Shown here piece after piece: positions 44,510 through 56,533 of a DNA stretch of 64,000 nt. How positions within the stretch are numbered: position 1 is the first letter of the stretch; the number at the start of each line of letters is the position of its first letter. A program made the translations under genes and the position numbers. The stretch is from Scilla litardierei (lineage: Eukaryota; Streptophyta; Magnoliopsida; Asparagales; Asparagaceae): NCBI GenBank assembly GCA_030789695.1, contig CM061132.1, forward strand, positions 32,574,418-32,638,417, in the 5' to 3' direction. Under the pieces are notes generated by a model. That model made no database searches. It had not been told where the DNA came from and saw only the letters and a list, made by a program, of their open reading frames with translations.

Positions 44510-46164
44510 TGATGGGAAATCGAATCCCACCCCTAAGTAGTTTTGATGATGAGCACACTAAATGATGTTAGTGTACTAATGACACTATCTAAAGTGTGCA
44601 GGTTGTGCGATCAATAGTACAAGCTTTGCGCATACTCCGAAGAAGCTCAACCACACTCAGAAGATGAAGACAATTTGATAGCTCTACGTCAAGCACAAGT
44701 GAAGCTCAAAGATGAAGCTCATGGAAGTGCTCAAGCTTAATCAAAGACAAGCTCAAACTCAAATTGAAGCGCGCATCTACATCAATATCTGATCGGCTTC
44801 AGAAGTCTTCATTTAAGTCTAAGTGTGTAAGTTGGTCTGTTAGGAATATGTTAAAGCCAAGTTTATTGCATACACACAAAACGTTTTCGAAACAAAAGTT
44901 TTTAAAACTCGTCTTAAAACTCATTGAGAGCATAGCTATGTGATTTAACTTCGTAGTCAATCTCCAAACACCTAGGAGTTGATTACTCATCCTTTAGCTG
45001 AGTTTCAGTGAAAAAATGCTCTGGAAGTTGACTACCAAAGGAGGGAGTCGACTACCAGCTTAGAGCAGAATTTTTCAATGAAAACTCACTGGGAGTCGAC
45101 TACCAGCTACGTTTTGACTTCCTGATTCGCTCCCTTGATTCTCTCATCTCCTTGATTGTTGGGCTGAAGTCAAATATTTTTTGAATTTCAAATTCATTTT
45201 TGAAACACTATAAATAGAGCCTCTTGAGAACATTTCAAAGACCAATTTCTCTATTATCTTTTGAGCTAAAGCTATACTCTTGAAATTCTCAATCGGTCTC
45301 ATCGTCGTAGCCAAATTCTGGTTCTAATTTTCCGATCTTACTTTTTATTTAAAATTCTTTTGAGATCTATTTTATTTTTTGGCTATTAAAAATTGTTTTT
45401 CAAATTCCTTACTTTTGATTTAATATTCTTTAAAGGATTTTTGAAAACAAAAGCATCTAGATCACAACGAATTAAATTATATTCTTTGTGTGAACTAAGA
45501 TTATTTTAAATTCTTTTAGCCTCACAAGCACATTTGCAATATTATATTGGCTATAGAATTTTGCTGGGTGTAAACCAATCTCCACCAAATATTGTGGTGA
45601 ATTGGATCTTATTTTTATTTGGATTCCCTTTGTGATAAGGGTTGTGAAAATCCTAGTCAATGCTAGGTGGTTGGAAATCCTGGTAGGGATACTAGGTCGT
45701 TGGAAATCCTAACGAGTGAAGTTAGGTAATTGTATTGCTAAGGCAATACTGGATTGAATCTCGTATAGGATTGGTCAGGGACTAGACGTACCTAGGTTGC
45801 GGGGAACCTGGATAAAAATCTCTTGTCTCTACGTGCTTTCTGCGTTTGTTTATTTATTTGTGCAAGAAATTTAGTTGTTGTTAATATATCATCTTTTTAA
45901 CTCTTTATTAATATATAACAGAGTTCATCTTTTTTCCGCTGTTTAAATATCTCTCTGATTGTAATCATTGTAATTAATCTCTTTACTTGTTTAAGATTAT
46001 CTTGTTGATTAAGAACCAAGCGTAGATCACTCTACTTGGTTTCTTAGGCAACATTGGAAGGGAATTATTGTGTTATAATTATTAATTAACGAAAGAATTT
46101 TATAATTTATACAACACTATTCAACCCCCCTTCTAGTGTTGTTTACCATCCACAGGATCCAATA
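44510..46164 (+). repeat. Solo LTR X, SIRE-like copia, inserted in element H integrase
   Basis: Starts TGATGGGAAATCG, followed by ttttgatgatgagcaca. Ends with the SIRE-like stretch attcaaccccccttctagtg and ggatccaata (CA end changed to TA). Flanked by gataa (44505-44509) and gatag (46165-46169), a TSD with one mismatch. Removing it restores the integrase reading YVCLLSTRN across the site. About 1655 bases, no internal region, so it arose by recombination between two LTRs. Confidence 0.8.
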
Positions 46165-46890
46165 GATAGTAGACACACATACACATATTTTGAGGATGCA
46201 TTTATCGGTACTATAAAGTATTGAAACGGCCTACTAGGGGTGGGTATTTATCCACATATATCTCCTTATATTCTTTCGAGGAAGCATGAATAATTTTAGT
46301 CAACTTTTAGTAGAGATGGCCTTGTAATTAGTTTTCCCTTGATGGATGCAAGGGATTTCTCCCTTTTGAAGAATTTTCTGGCTCTTTATGTCATGCTCAT
46401 AGGATGGGGATAAGACGTGGTGCATCATAACTGATCTAGGGTGGCCAAATCTGGCATGCCAAAGTAGAAACTTGGCTGGTATCGGGCACTTGATGTGATC
46501 TGTTAAATTTGCTTCCTCTCTCCGAATCATTGTATGATAGAGGCCTGATGAAAGGCTTTCAAAACGTTCAAGTATGGATTTTACTCGTTTTCTTGAGACG
46601 TTACATACAGATGTTTATTATTCATTCACATTTGCAGTTATAAGTGGAATCCGTTTAAACGGATGTCCTTAAAACTTATTAAGTTTCCTTTTGAATTCGA
46701 AGAGAATAATGCATCCTTTATTATTAATTTCTTTGTCATTTGAGAGCAACAGAGTTGCGTTCCCAGAACATTCAATAATATTTGATGGCCCTAATATTTA
46801 TTGGGCTTTCATATGCTATGAAAATAGCATTTGTATTGAAGGATCGTATATGTTACTGTCTACTAAGCAGTCATGAGAGCAGTTCATCTA
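46165..46890 (-). pseudogene. pol: Element H protease, pre-integrase and N-terminal integrase
   Basis: The minus strand shows a degenerate protease start (HDCLVDSNIYDPS, about 46870), then SNIIECSGNATLLLSND and FKRKLNKF. The pre-integrase segment is PAKFLLWHARFGHPRSVMMH (46480-46420). The integrase start CGPFQYFIVPINASSKYVYV ends at the solo LTR X insertion. The usual catalytic DS context of the protease is altered around it, and stops are frequent. Confidence 0.78.
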
Positions 46891-46959
46891 TAAAAAGATG
46901 AATCAAATAAGTAAATATGATTTCAGAAAAACATTTTCACATCTATTCATACTTCATTC

Positions 46960-47458
46960 AATCATTTACATAGCTCTCATAACATTATTTTTCAATAAAG
47001 ATAAACATGGCTAATCAAACACGTCGCCTTTTTCGAAGTCTTCAGCATTGAACTGAACTGGATCAGTGGTGGTCACTAGATTTGTTTCAGCTTTATTTTT
47101 CAAGCTTTCTTTGTACAAATATTGTAGGTGTCGCGGAGTTCTACACACTCTAGACCAATGTCCTTTCATGCCACAGTTATGCCACTGGTCTTCCCATTCC
47201 CTTCTAGGAGGTGCATCATTATTGTTGTTATTTCTGTGCCAAGTGAACTTCTGCCTCCCTTCATTTCTTTGCTATTGGACTTGTCCTTTGGCCTTTTTAT
47301 TCGGTCCCTCCCTCTTTGATTTTCCTTTCCTTTTATTATCCTTCTTCTTTTTGGAAGAAGATGCATTGTGATCTTCTAGGAGGGGCCAGTGCCAGGGGGC
47401 GCATGTTATGAGTGGCGAGGAGAAGCTCTATATTTTGTTCAGACATAAGTAAACATGA
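46960..47458 (-). pseudogene. gag: Element H Gag C-terminus with degenerate zinc knuckle
   Basis: Continues from 49564 across solo LTR D: LLMSEQNIELLLA (about 47440), a basic stretch, then a knuckle reading WHNCGMKGHWSRVCRTP. The first cysteine appears to be replaced by tryptophan. ESLKNKAETNLVTTTDPVQF follows (about 47090-47040). Broken by stops. Confidence 0.75.
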
Positions 47459-49563
47459 TGATCGGCCCAGAATCACACCCGGAACGATGTCGTTTTACCG
47501 CAAGCGCATGGTATAGCGGCAAGCGGGTATCGAACACGGGGAGGCGGTGCTATACTACCTATCTACTTCTAGGTTGGGTTAGACTTGCAAGTTTTATTGG
47601 TGGAGGTGGATTATGGGGTGTCGTAATGGTGATGGATGTGAAGGTTGTGTCACTCAACGTCGCAAACTGACTCCACACAAAGAAAGAAAGAAAATATAAA
47701 AGACTATGGCAATAGGAGTCACCACTAGGATGGTAGGATGTCAATGCTAGGTTAGAATTCTTACGTTGAATTGACTTTATTAGGGACAGATTGTCGCATC
47801 TAAAATGTAGAACTCATGGCTAACTATCGTTGTGCCACTCGTCTAACGTGTCCTGTATAAGCCCCACCTCGTGGATAGACTCACACGCGATACGTGCATT
47901 ACGATCGACAACTATACTCAATCTCTTCTCATACCACCTCGTAGGAATTAGAGCTTCGATCTGTGACTTGGTGGCTCTCATTGTTGCTACTTTCGTATGT
48001 CATCAATTAGTAATATAAGAATGTCGGTAGATCCCCTTAAAGTTCACGTCACCTCGTGGGATCACGAACCCTAATTGGATTCACTAACATACCTAATTAA
48101 GCTCATAAGATATCCGTCAGACTTCGGGCCACCTTGTGGGAATACGAACCTTCTATGGAATCTCCTACAAACTTGGCTGGATCAACCAAATCACATCCCT
48201 TTTACACCAAGACAACCTAAAAATCCTAATTTTACATCTAAATCCTAAGATCCCAGGACTAATCCATTAGCCCTAGATAAGACTATCCACAATTCATAGA
48301 AATAGATATGAGATTGATAGAAAACTTCATTGCATGCATCGAAGAGAGATAAATAATAAGCAATCACAGGGAATAAAGATGGAATTAAAGAGAACAAAAA
48401 TACTTATCTTGATAAAAGGGAGGGGGCTATGGCATGGCCTAACTCCAAAAGATAGTCTCCACAAAGCTTCAAAGAAAATAAGATCTAACCTCCTCTAATG
48501 ACGGCTACAATCCCTATATACAGTCCCCTTAAACCTGAGCAAATAACCCTAGAAAACCACAGCAAAACCGTTCAAAAATTCGGCCCAAATCTGCCTCTGG
48601 CCACAACTTATTGGTGGACCCCAGCTGGCTCAGCCCGAGTAGAAACCGCACTTGGTTAAGTGCAGATTTTAGCACTGCAGCATCATCTTACAAAATTTTT
48701 GTAGGATTCATCTGACCTCCGATTGATGCATTCTTGGTGGCATTGGAACCGTCATGAAGTCTACTATCTACAAAAAACATGAGAAAAATAATTTGACAAC
48801 TATAATGTTAGCATATCTTAAAAGAGTGAGAGGCTGTCTGAAAATTTGGGCGTTTGCCTTGCTCGACCGAGTGTGGTTGCACTCGGTCGAGTAGCCTTCG
48901 TGCTCAGTCGAGCTACAATAGGATGCTTCTTTAGCTTCAAAATGCTGCTCTGGAAATTGGTTCAGCTCGACCGAGTAGTTGCAGTACTCGGTCGAGTCAC
49001 TGATCTGCTCGGTCGAGCTACAATAAGCTACTGAGGCCTTCAAAACCCCATTCTGTTTGGATTCAGATCGACCGAGTGGCTGCAGTGCTCGGTCGAGCCG
49101 CCTTTACGCTCTCCGACTTCGGCTAGGAATGGAGATAAGTGGTAGCCGGTCGATTTGTACCGACCGGGTAACGATCCTACTCGGTCGAGTGGACCATGCA
49201 CTTTGCCTTTGGAGCTCTTGGTGTCAATCTAGATGGCAGCTCGGTCGAGTACCGAGGCTCTCGATCGAGTAGTTTGGAAAATCAGTGTATATCTATATAG
49301 AACTCCCTTCTCTTTCCTCTCCTCAATTCTTCTCTTCCACCAAGTCAAGCACGTAGGAGACAACACCATCGATGCTCTGGCGATCTCAGATGTGTTCATA
49401 ACTCCAATTTGCTCCAAATCACCCCAAAACTCCTGAAAATGAGAATAAAGCTCCGAAAGTAATATAATACGATAAAAGATCAAATGAGCGACAAATATGA
49501 GTTTTGAGCGACTAAAATGGCGTGAAATGATGCAATAAAAACATGGAAAATATGGACACATCA
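47459..49563 (-). repeat. Solo LTR D, Athila-like, inserted in element H gag
   Basis: TGATCGGCCC...GGACACATCA with a perfect 5-base TSD catga (47454-47458 and 49564-49568). 2105 bases with no internal region. Related to LTRs C and C2 by ordered shared blocks. A TATA-like box is near 48514-48522 (minus strand). The array of gctcggtcgag motifs at 48860-49275 lies upstream of it on the sense strand. Confidence 0.88.
48860..49275. repeat. Array of gctcggtcgag semi-palindromes in solo LTR D
   Basis: About a dozen copies of ctcggtcgagt / ctcgaccgagt in both orientations, often as close inverted pairs (for example 48860-48895). Confidence 0.8.
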
Positions 49564-50075
49564 CATGACAGCAACTCAAAATACTTAGTGAACTTTCGTT
49601 CACGGTATTACTGCATCAGTATCGCATCTTTTTCATGGAAAGACGTGTACGTCTTTTACAGCATGCGATTTTCTGAGACTTTTTCACCGCACAACTTCAG
49701 GCATGAGGTGATACTGAAAAGAGCTGAGTTGTACTCAGCTATGCACTTAAAGTCCTGTAGTCTTATGTTCTCCCACTCATAACGTGCCCTTGAGAGTATA
49801 ACAACTTTTTGATAATTATACCTTTCCTCAAGGGCAGTCCATAGCTCAAGTGGATCCTCGACCGTAAGGTATTTAGCCTTTAGGGTCTTATCCACGTGGA
49901 GACGAATATAAATAATGGCTTGCGCCTCTTCAATGTCTGTCGCCTTTCCATATTTTGTAACAACAGAAACAAGGGATTTAGCTCGCATGTGAAATTTAAC
50001 ATCGAGCTACCAGCTCAAATAATTTCTCCCGGATGCATCCAGCAATTCAAAATCAACGCTTGCGATTTTTGTCAT
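49564..50075 (-). pseudogene. gag: Element H Gag N-terminus (UBN2-type)
   Basis: ATG at 50075-50073 (MTKIASVDFELLDASGRNY). It continues KATDIEEAQAIIYIRLHVD, AKYLTVEDPLELWTALEERY, VVILSRARYEWENIRLQDF, YNSALFSITSCLKLCGEKV and RKFTKYFELLSC, a standard copia Gag. A TAG follows NYLSW near 50005. The frame meets solo LTR D at 49564 and resumes at 47453. Confidence 0.82.
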
Positions 50076-51866
50076 TTTATTTAGAAGAGCACAAATTTGC
50101 ATGAATTAATAATATGTAAAGATATTTTCATGCGGAGGCAATTTTTAAATGAATAAGCTAATTGCGTGGATCGGCCAGTCCCACATAAAATAATAATGTC
50201 CAAAGTCTATATTACAGTCCATATTACACAAATAAAAGTGAAAAATTATTACTTTGGAAACCTCTTGGGTCCTATATTAATTTCTTCAGCTTCAAGAGTG
50301 ACCTCCGCCTCCATGAAAAGTAGTTGTTGGTCTTGGACATTACATATATTTCCTCACTACAAATTCTCTCAAAAGAAAAAGAAAAGTGCAGAGAAAGTAA
50401 GATGTGTGACTAAACAGCCGATCCAAAACCACGATTAGCCATCCATGCAAAAATTTGTGCTCATTAAACATTTTCATAACACATCATAGGCATCACAGAT
50501 TCAGAATAGGATAAACACAACAATTTTCAATACTTAATAATTATTCAGACCACAAGATGATGTCATACACTATTAGGTCAGGTAACTAATGGTAGAGTGG
50601 TCGCATGATCTTTGTAATTATTAAGTTAATGCCGCACAACATAGCATAAGTTTATCCTAGAAAATAGAAAATGTGGTAGAAAAATATGATGTACTGCATA
50701 TAAATATGATCCTAGAAAGGGTATCTTATATTAAGATATGCATTAAATTAGTTGTGCAAAAAGAGGCGTATTCAAATAAATTTGAATGATGCCTTATTTA
50801 TTTATTCATTGTAAACGTAAGTAAGTTTTCCTTTTTATACCCCCAAATGATCCCCATAAATCCCCAACTTCCCCCTTTAAAGTCCCCATTTTATCCCCAT
50901 ATTTATTCAAATTTTTCTTCAATTTTAGGCACATGGTTTCCCCCTTTTATCCCCCTTTTCTCCTCTTTTCTTTTATTTTCAGAAAAGTCAATGCCCGCAG
51001 GGCGGGCTGCGGGCTTCAGGCCCACAACCTATAAATTTTATTATTATTATTATTATTTCACTTTGTGGGCCAAAGCCCACAAGGCCCGTGGGCTTCAAAC
51101 ACATTTTTTAAATATATATCTTATGTGCTGAACCCCACAAGGCGCTGTGGGCTTCGGTCCAAAGCAAAAGTCAAATTTTTTTTCCGTATTATTGTGCTTG
51201 GGCTGTAGAATATGGGGTGGGGGAGGGGGGTTGCTAAGCTTAGCCACCGTCCCCCGCCTTAGTAACGATTTGGCGATGACGACGGTAGGGGGCCGCCGCC
51301 ACCCCCACGATTGTTTGTTGAACCCGCCAAAGGGCGGGGGGGGGGGGGGGGAATAGCCTCTGTCGAAGGGCGGAGCAGGGAGGCCCGTACCACCTTTGGG
51401 GCGGAGGGAAGGGGTCTGTACCGCCTATTGGAGGGGTGGTCTGTTTCACCTTCGGGGCGAAGGGAGGGGGGCCGTGTGTGGCTCCTCGCCGCCGTGGGGA
51501 GGGAGATCATGTATTATATTTTTTTTGAAAATTCTTCGTCTCCTTTATTCCATTATATGGAACCCTAAAAATAGGGTTTTATGATATAGAGCCTAGTATC
51601 GACGATAAAATTCGTCGTTTTTAATCTAGGAAGAGGAAAATCGATTTTCTAATCCGATCTTGCAAGATCGATAAATGAATGTATCATGATCATGATAACA
51701 ATAGAATTTTTGGAGTAATACCTCTAGATCCGTCATCCAGATCTAGCGACAGCTGACGAAGCCCGCGCATGGAAGACGAAGCCCGCGCATGATGGATCTA
51801 TTACTTTTCATCGATTTCGCAACGAACCGGTTTATGGAAAAATTTTAGAGGCTTGTGGTGATAACA
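50076..51866 (-). other. Long leader of element H, low-complexity and GC-skewed
   Basis: About 1.8 kb between the 5' LTR and the gag start. No coding sequence supported. It contains a TTA microsatellite (51037-51058), repeated gtgggctt / aagcccac words at 51000-51160, a run of 16 G at 51336-51351 and a GC-rich block 51200-51500. The start beside the LTR (minus strand TGTTATCACCACAAGCC) resembles a diverged initiator-Met primer site. Confidence 0.55.
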
Positions 51867-51973
51867 TGTTATGAAGCATCAACTCTGGGGGGGAAGACCA
51901 CAAATATATGATCTTATCTTACCGATAAGATATAATCCCCAATACAAAATCCCATCATTATCCATTTACAACA
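51867..51973 (-). repeat. Element H 5' LTR
   Basis: 107 bases, tgttatgaagcatcaactct...atttacaaca. Shares both ends with the 3' LTR but lacks part of its middle. Confidence 0.87.
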
Positions 51974-52377
51974 GAATTCAATTTTATATTTCTTATTTAT
52001 TTAAACATTTATATTAAATAATTACAAATGTATCCTAGATACGAAGAAACGAAAAGAGAATGATGTTTGCATCAATTTGTTTCTAATTAGTTATAGATAG
52101 CTATATAGATATAGGTTACAAACAATAAATCATCATATTTTGTCTCTTTTTCCTTGCATATTGATGTGCTTCAAAAGAACAAACACATCCATCAAGACAA
52201 AAGGCAAAGCTAAGGCCATCGAACCTAATCTTTCATTGATTGAATCAATAGAAGCTAGGCGTCAAAGGTGATCTTCCAAACAGGAAGGATGACATGTGAT
52301 AACAAAGAAATCAAATTAAGTGACATCCAACACTACCAACGCTTTGGAGTTCTATTCTTTTTCATCCTATAGGATGT
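51974..52377. other. AT-rich flanking DNA between elements H and E
   Basis: Nothing recognisable. It starts with the H target copy gaatt and ends with the E target copy gatgt (52373-52377). Confidence 0.6.
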
Positions 52378-53966
52378 TGACGCCCCCCGCTCGTGCGTGC
52401 TAGATGTGTGCAACGATAAGATCGGGGGCGTGAGAATTAAATATTTGTAACCGCAAGCGCACGGTGTTGTAGTGTGGCTTGGGGGTCGAACTCAGGGAGG
52501 CATGGATGTGCTTGTGTCAAAGAAGATCAAATTCACCCCATGGGCGAGCTAGCCCGGATCAGGGAAATGGATGTCACGGTAAATGGAATGCAAGGTATAG
52601 ACGATATAAAGGAAAAACCCGTGACTTTGGTTTCCACCCTATCGTGTGATTCTCGCCGATACGGTCGACGGGTAGGATAGCGATCGGAATTAGGGTCTAA
52701 TGGTGAGACGTTGCCTCTAAGAGTGGTACCAGCGTCCCATGGGCCCGATATTTCGGTCGGTGCCCAGGATGATACGTCGAACTTCCCGGGTTCGATCAGT
52801 GGGCACTCCCGTGTCCATTAACACTGATCGACTCCGGGAGCACTAAGCTCGCAACGATAACTCCCAACGTCTCGTCCTGCCGCTCCCGCGCGTTAGGATT
52901 CGACGTCTACGCTAAGGGCGTGAGCTATGGCTAGGGGGTCAACCGCCAAGTTTATTCCCCCTTGGCCCGACGGTCAAAGGCGGTCTTTTTCCCACCGATG
53001 ACAATAAAACACCTCGCGTAACCGTTAGATTCCTAATCCCTATCGATTTCCTAGCCCTATGGATGCATCGGGGAGAACCCACGAAGGGGTTTCCGCCAAA
53101 ATCCCGGATTCGGGAACTACTCACGCATAGTTAGGAAAAAGCGATCTAAACAGAAATCGACCGTAAAAATCATGATCCGACAATAGAAATGCAATGGTAG
53201 TAAAGCAATTAAGATAATACTAAAGTTTCACAAAGATTCGAAAACTTACAAAAACTAGGAAATTACAGCCGTCACGAAATGAAGAAAACAGTAAAAAATA
53301 ACCAACTCTCGTTTCTGGGAAACCTAGGGTTCTATATATAGAAATTGATATCACTCGATTAGTTGACAAGTCAACCGGTCGGGTGATCAGAACCAAAATT
53401 CGGCAGCGAGATGCGGGACTTCACCCGGTCAGGATGAACCGGTCGGTTGACATATGAATGTGATCGGTTGGATCTTGGTGCCGTCGGGTGAGGAGGCCGG
53501 TTGAGCTGACCGTGTCTTGGCTTTTGAAATTTAGCTACAGGTGAACCGATCGGGTGAAGGTCTCCCGATCGGTTGGCAATCAGCTTCGAACTCCAGAGAC
53601 TTTGGGCTTTTGACCCGGTCACTGAATCGACCGGGTGACTTCTTGTGAGCTCCAAGCTGCGTCCGGGTGGTGCACGCGTGCATCACCCGATCGGTTGAAG
53701 ATGACCAACCGACCGGGTGAGGGCCTGAAACATGATATCATCGTCGTTTGACCCCCTGGATCACGCGTGACTCCTCCCGTTGCTCCGGGGACTTGCGATA
53801 TCGTCGTTTTATGTCCCTTATGCCAGTAAACTCCTGCAAAATACGGAAAACATGAAAAAGTGAAAGAAAACAAGAAAACACGAGAAAACGAATATAAGAC
53901 GGCGGTAAAATATGGAAAAATACGGAAGAAAACGTGCGCAAATATATGAAATATAAACGCACGTCA
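52378..53966 (-). repeat. Element E 3' LTR
   Basis: 1589 bases. TATATATAG on the minus strand (complement of 53332-53340). About 15 bases upstream of it begins an array of acccgatcggttga-type motifs (53350-53725). Confidence 0.92.
53350..53725. repeat. Array of acccgatcggttg semi-palindromes in element E LTR
   Basis: Roughly fifteen copies or half-copies in both orientations (caaccggtcgggtga, tcacccggtca, gaaccgatcgggtga, cacccgatcggttga). The same array is at 60452-60825 in the other LTR, and a second cluster lies in the internal region at 55905-56335. Confidence 0.82.
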
Positions 53967-55604
53967 AAATCCCCCAAGCTGAACTCTTCCTCGTCCTCGA
54001 GGAAGACGAGTGAGAGTAGGAGCTCGGAGAGGGAAAATAAAGAGAAAGAGAGAAAAAGAAAACTCTATATCCTAGATCACCCGTCAGGGCCAACAAAATC
54101 AAAAACGACACACCAAGCAAGCAAACGCTAAATCGCATCACTAAACCAAGGAATACGAGTCTAGACAAGTGCCGTGGGCCCACACGGTGAAGCAAAAGTG
54201 AGTGTGGTCGTGCACTAGCAGTCTGTGTCACTATCTACGATGTGCGATAAAGCTCGATATACACAAATCCAGGAAATGACCCAAATATCGATTCGATTCG
54301 AATTAAGCGGTGAATATATAGCTCAAGCATGCATGAGAATAGAGCGAGAATCGAAACATATCATGCGTCAAGGACTCCACAACTAGGGTTAAGGAAATCA
54401 CCACACTATAGCCAAGATAATAGCTAAAAAGTTCCTAAGCCAAGTGTTTTCGAAACCGATGGGGGTTGAGATGATGTGGAGAAGAACACTCGGTGCAAAT
54501 TCTCGCCTTCCCTTTATTTTCGGCAAGTAGGGGAAATATTCACACGGGAATTTTTTTTTGGGTTTTGGATATATGTATTTTTTGGCTTTTTGGCTATACA
54601 ATTTTTTTCTTTCTTTTCTTTTCGCTTCTTTTTGGGTTTTTCCTTTCTTTTCTCCTTTTTTTGGATTTTTTTGGATATTTGGTTATACACATGTGTACTC
54701 TCCCAATGGGAGAATGGTACACGACGAGGGGATTTGCACCAAGTAAAACAAAAAAGAAATCGAAATCTAACCACTTGGGCAAAGGAAACTATTCTCGCTA
54801 GTTAGAGTATGGGCTAAATGGGTTATCCTAGTCCTTAATTGTGGAATCCGACACATGCGAAATGAAGTACACGATATATGTATAGCATTCAGAAGCAGAC
54901 AGTAGAAACAAATACCGCATATTCAAATCGAAGCATGATAATCTAGGGGTCATTCCTGGACAGGTATATAAAGTAAAATCATAAAGCAGAAGCACACCAA
55001 ACAGCTAGGCACGGCAAACGACTCACAAAAAGCTAAGTGGACCCATGATGCGTGAAATGTAGGGGGACTCGATATCCTAGGGTTAGTGAATGTGATTATC
55101 GATGCTATGCTAGGTGTGTGTGATTTTGTGGCAATTCATCATAGGGTTCATCTCTAGGAGAAAGTGATAAAAAGAAGAAAAGAGAAAGAAAAAGAAAAAG
55201 ATGGAGAAAAACGACTCAAAAACGAAGAAAAACGACACAAACGACGCACGAAGTGCGACTCCCTCAAGCTGAAGCTTGCATTGCCCTCATTGCAATAGAA
55301 TTAAATATGGGAGGGCAATGAAAATGGGGGGAATACGCACAGACATAAAAACATACGAAAGAAAAGAAAATCAAACAAACGAAAATGAAAATAAGAAATA
55401 AAGATAAAAAGCACACCACGCGACATAAAAACAGAAAAGAAAAATAAAATAAAGAGAGAAAATCACACGACACGACAAATAAACAAACACACAAAGAAAA
55501 AAAACACGACAACACACCTAAAAATTTGACCTCCCCCAAGCTGGACGTGACAGTGCTAGTAAAAAGATGTGATCGTGAAAGTGCAGAGATATGCAAGGGG
55601 GATG
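53967..55604 (-). other. Element E 3' non-coding region
   Basis: No gene supported. A T-rich block at 54545-54690 and an A-rich block at 55140-55510 generate long spurious ORFs. Polypurine-like tracts occur beside the LTR (53967-53979) and again at 55258-55270 and 55531-55542 (minus-strand AGCTTGGGGGAG type). One of them is followed by ttgccctcattgcaa. Confidence 0.6.
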
Positions 55605-56048
55605 TCAATCGGAGTCGCTAGCGGTAGAATGGTACGGGGACGGTGAAGAAGGTGGTGAATAATGGTAGAAGGAATCCTCGGAGGACGAAGGAGAGGGTGT
55701 GCGAATGGGAGAAGGAGGAGCAACAGGCGGGACTACCGGAGGGTCGGGATATATCGGTGGATTGTGGTGGATGATGGTGGGACGGGGTGGACCAACACAC
55801 GGGTGCCAATCGGGAGGTTCCGTGTGTGGGAAGTGGACGAGCGAAGCGTACCAAGGATCAGGGTAGAACTCCCAGGGTAGGTGTGTAAGGTGTAAGGGAA
55901 AACGCTCCGGATCGGGTGATGTTTCACCCGATCGGTTGGATAAGTTTTGAAAATATCTCACCGGCCAACAGCTACAGGTGAACCGACCGGGTGGGTAGTC
56001 ACCCGATCGGTTGATCGCTTCCCATATTTTTCCGAGAGCATGTGACAT
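55605..56048 (-). CDS. Small proline-rich ORF in element E, doubtful
   Basis: 147 codons starting MSHALGKIWEAINRSGDY, with a Pro/Ser-rich second half (PPIYPDPPVVPPVAPPSP) ending STASDSD. I recognise no domain. Its first third overlaps the internal motif array, so part of it is translated repeat. It might be a remnant of an accessory protein, but equally may be a chance ORF. Confidence 0.25.
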   Translation of the reverse strand: MSHALGKIWEAINRSGDYPPGRFTCSCWPVRYFQNLSNRSGETSPDPERFPLHLTHLPWEFYPDPWYASLVHFPHTEPPDWHPCVGPPRPTIIHHNPPIYPDPPVVPPVAPPSPIRTPSPSSSEDSFYHYSPPSSPSPYHSTASDSD

Positions 56049-56335
56049 TTCACCCGGTCACTCACTCGTCCGTAATATTACTCAACCGATCGGTTGATGT
56101 GATCTCCAAATTTCCCGAAAGTTCAGCTCTACCCACACGGTCAGCGACCCGGTCTCGGTTGTCTTCACCCGATCGGTTGACCAATTCCTCAAAATTCCCG
56201 AGACTTCTCGTACAAATCACATGGTCTGTCACCCGGTCTCGGCTGGCTTCACCCGATCGGTTCGTTAAGTGACTGATACGGCCGTTAGCTGATACATCCC
56301 ACCCGATCGGTTGAGTTATCAACCGATCGGTTGGG
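55905..56335. repeat. Internal array of acccgatcggttg motifs in element E
   Basis: About twelve copies in both orientations outside the LTRs (ttcacccgatcggttg, caaccgatcggttg, gaaccgaccgggtg). The internal location is distinct from the U3 arrays. Confidence 0.8.
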
Positions 56336-56533
56336 GTCTTGTTTTCTGCAAAAATGCACACACGGCCTCAGTCCCTCAACGGAAGTTCTTACGGCAGGAT
56401 TTATTTATTAAAAATAGATAAAATAAAGTCAAAAATAATTCAAAAATAAGGAAACAAAGGGTTTAGGACATGGGTTGCCTCCCATGAAGCGCTTTTGTTT
56501 AACGTCGTTTAGCTCGACGCCCGTTGATGATGT

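Larger units (their letters stand above)
33050..51973 (-). mobile_element. Element H: short-LTR Ty1/copia element, host of three later insertions
   Basis: TGTTATGAAG...TTTACAACA ends with a perfect TSD gaatt (33045-33049 and 51974-51978). LTRs are short: 151 bases on the left (33050-33200) and 107 on the right (51867-51973). Minus-strand order from the right: 5' LTR, leader, gag, zinc knuckle, protease, integrase, RT, RNase H, 3' end, polypurine tract, 3' LTR. Interrupted by F (33487-41963), X (44510-46164) and D (47459-49563). Without these it is about 6.7 kb. The coding sequence is degenerate throughout, so this is an older insertion than its guests. Confidence 0.92.

Noticed and set aside
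54476..54805. 109-codon Phe-rich ORF suggesting a membrane protein
   Set aside because: It is a translation of a T-rich block in the non-coding region of element E; the overlapping frames look the same.
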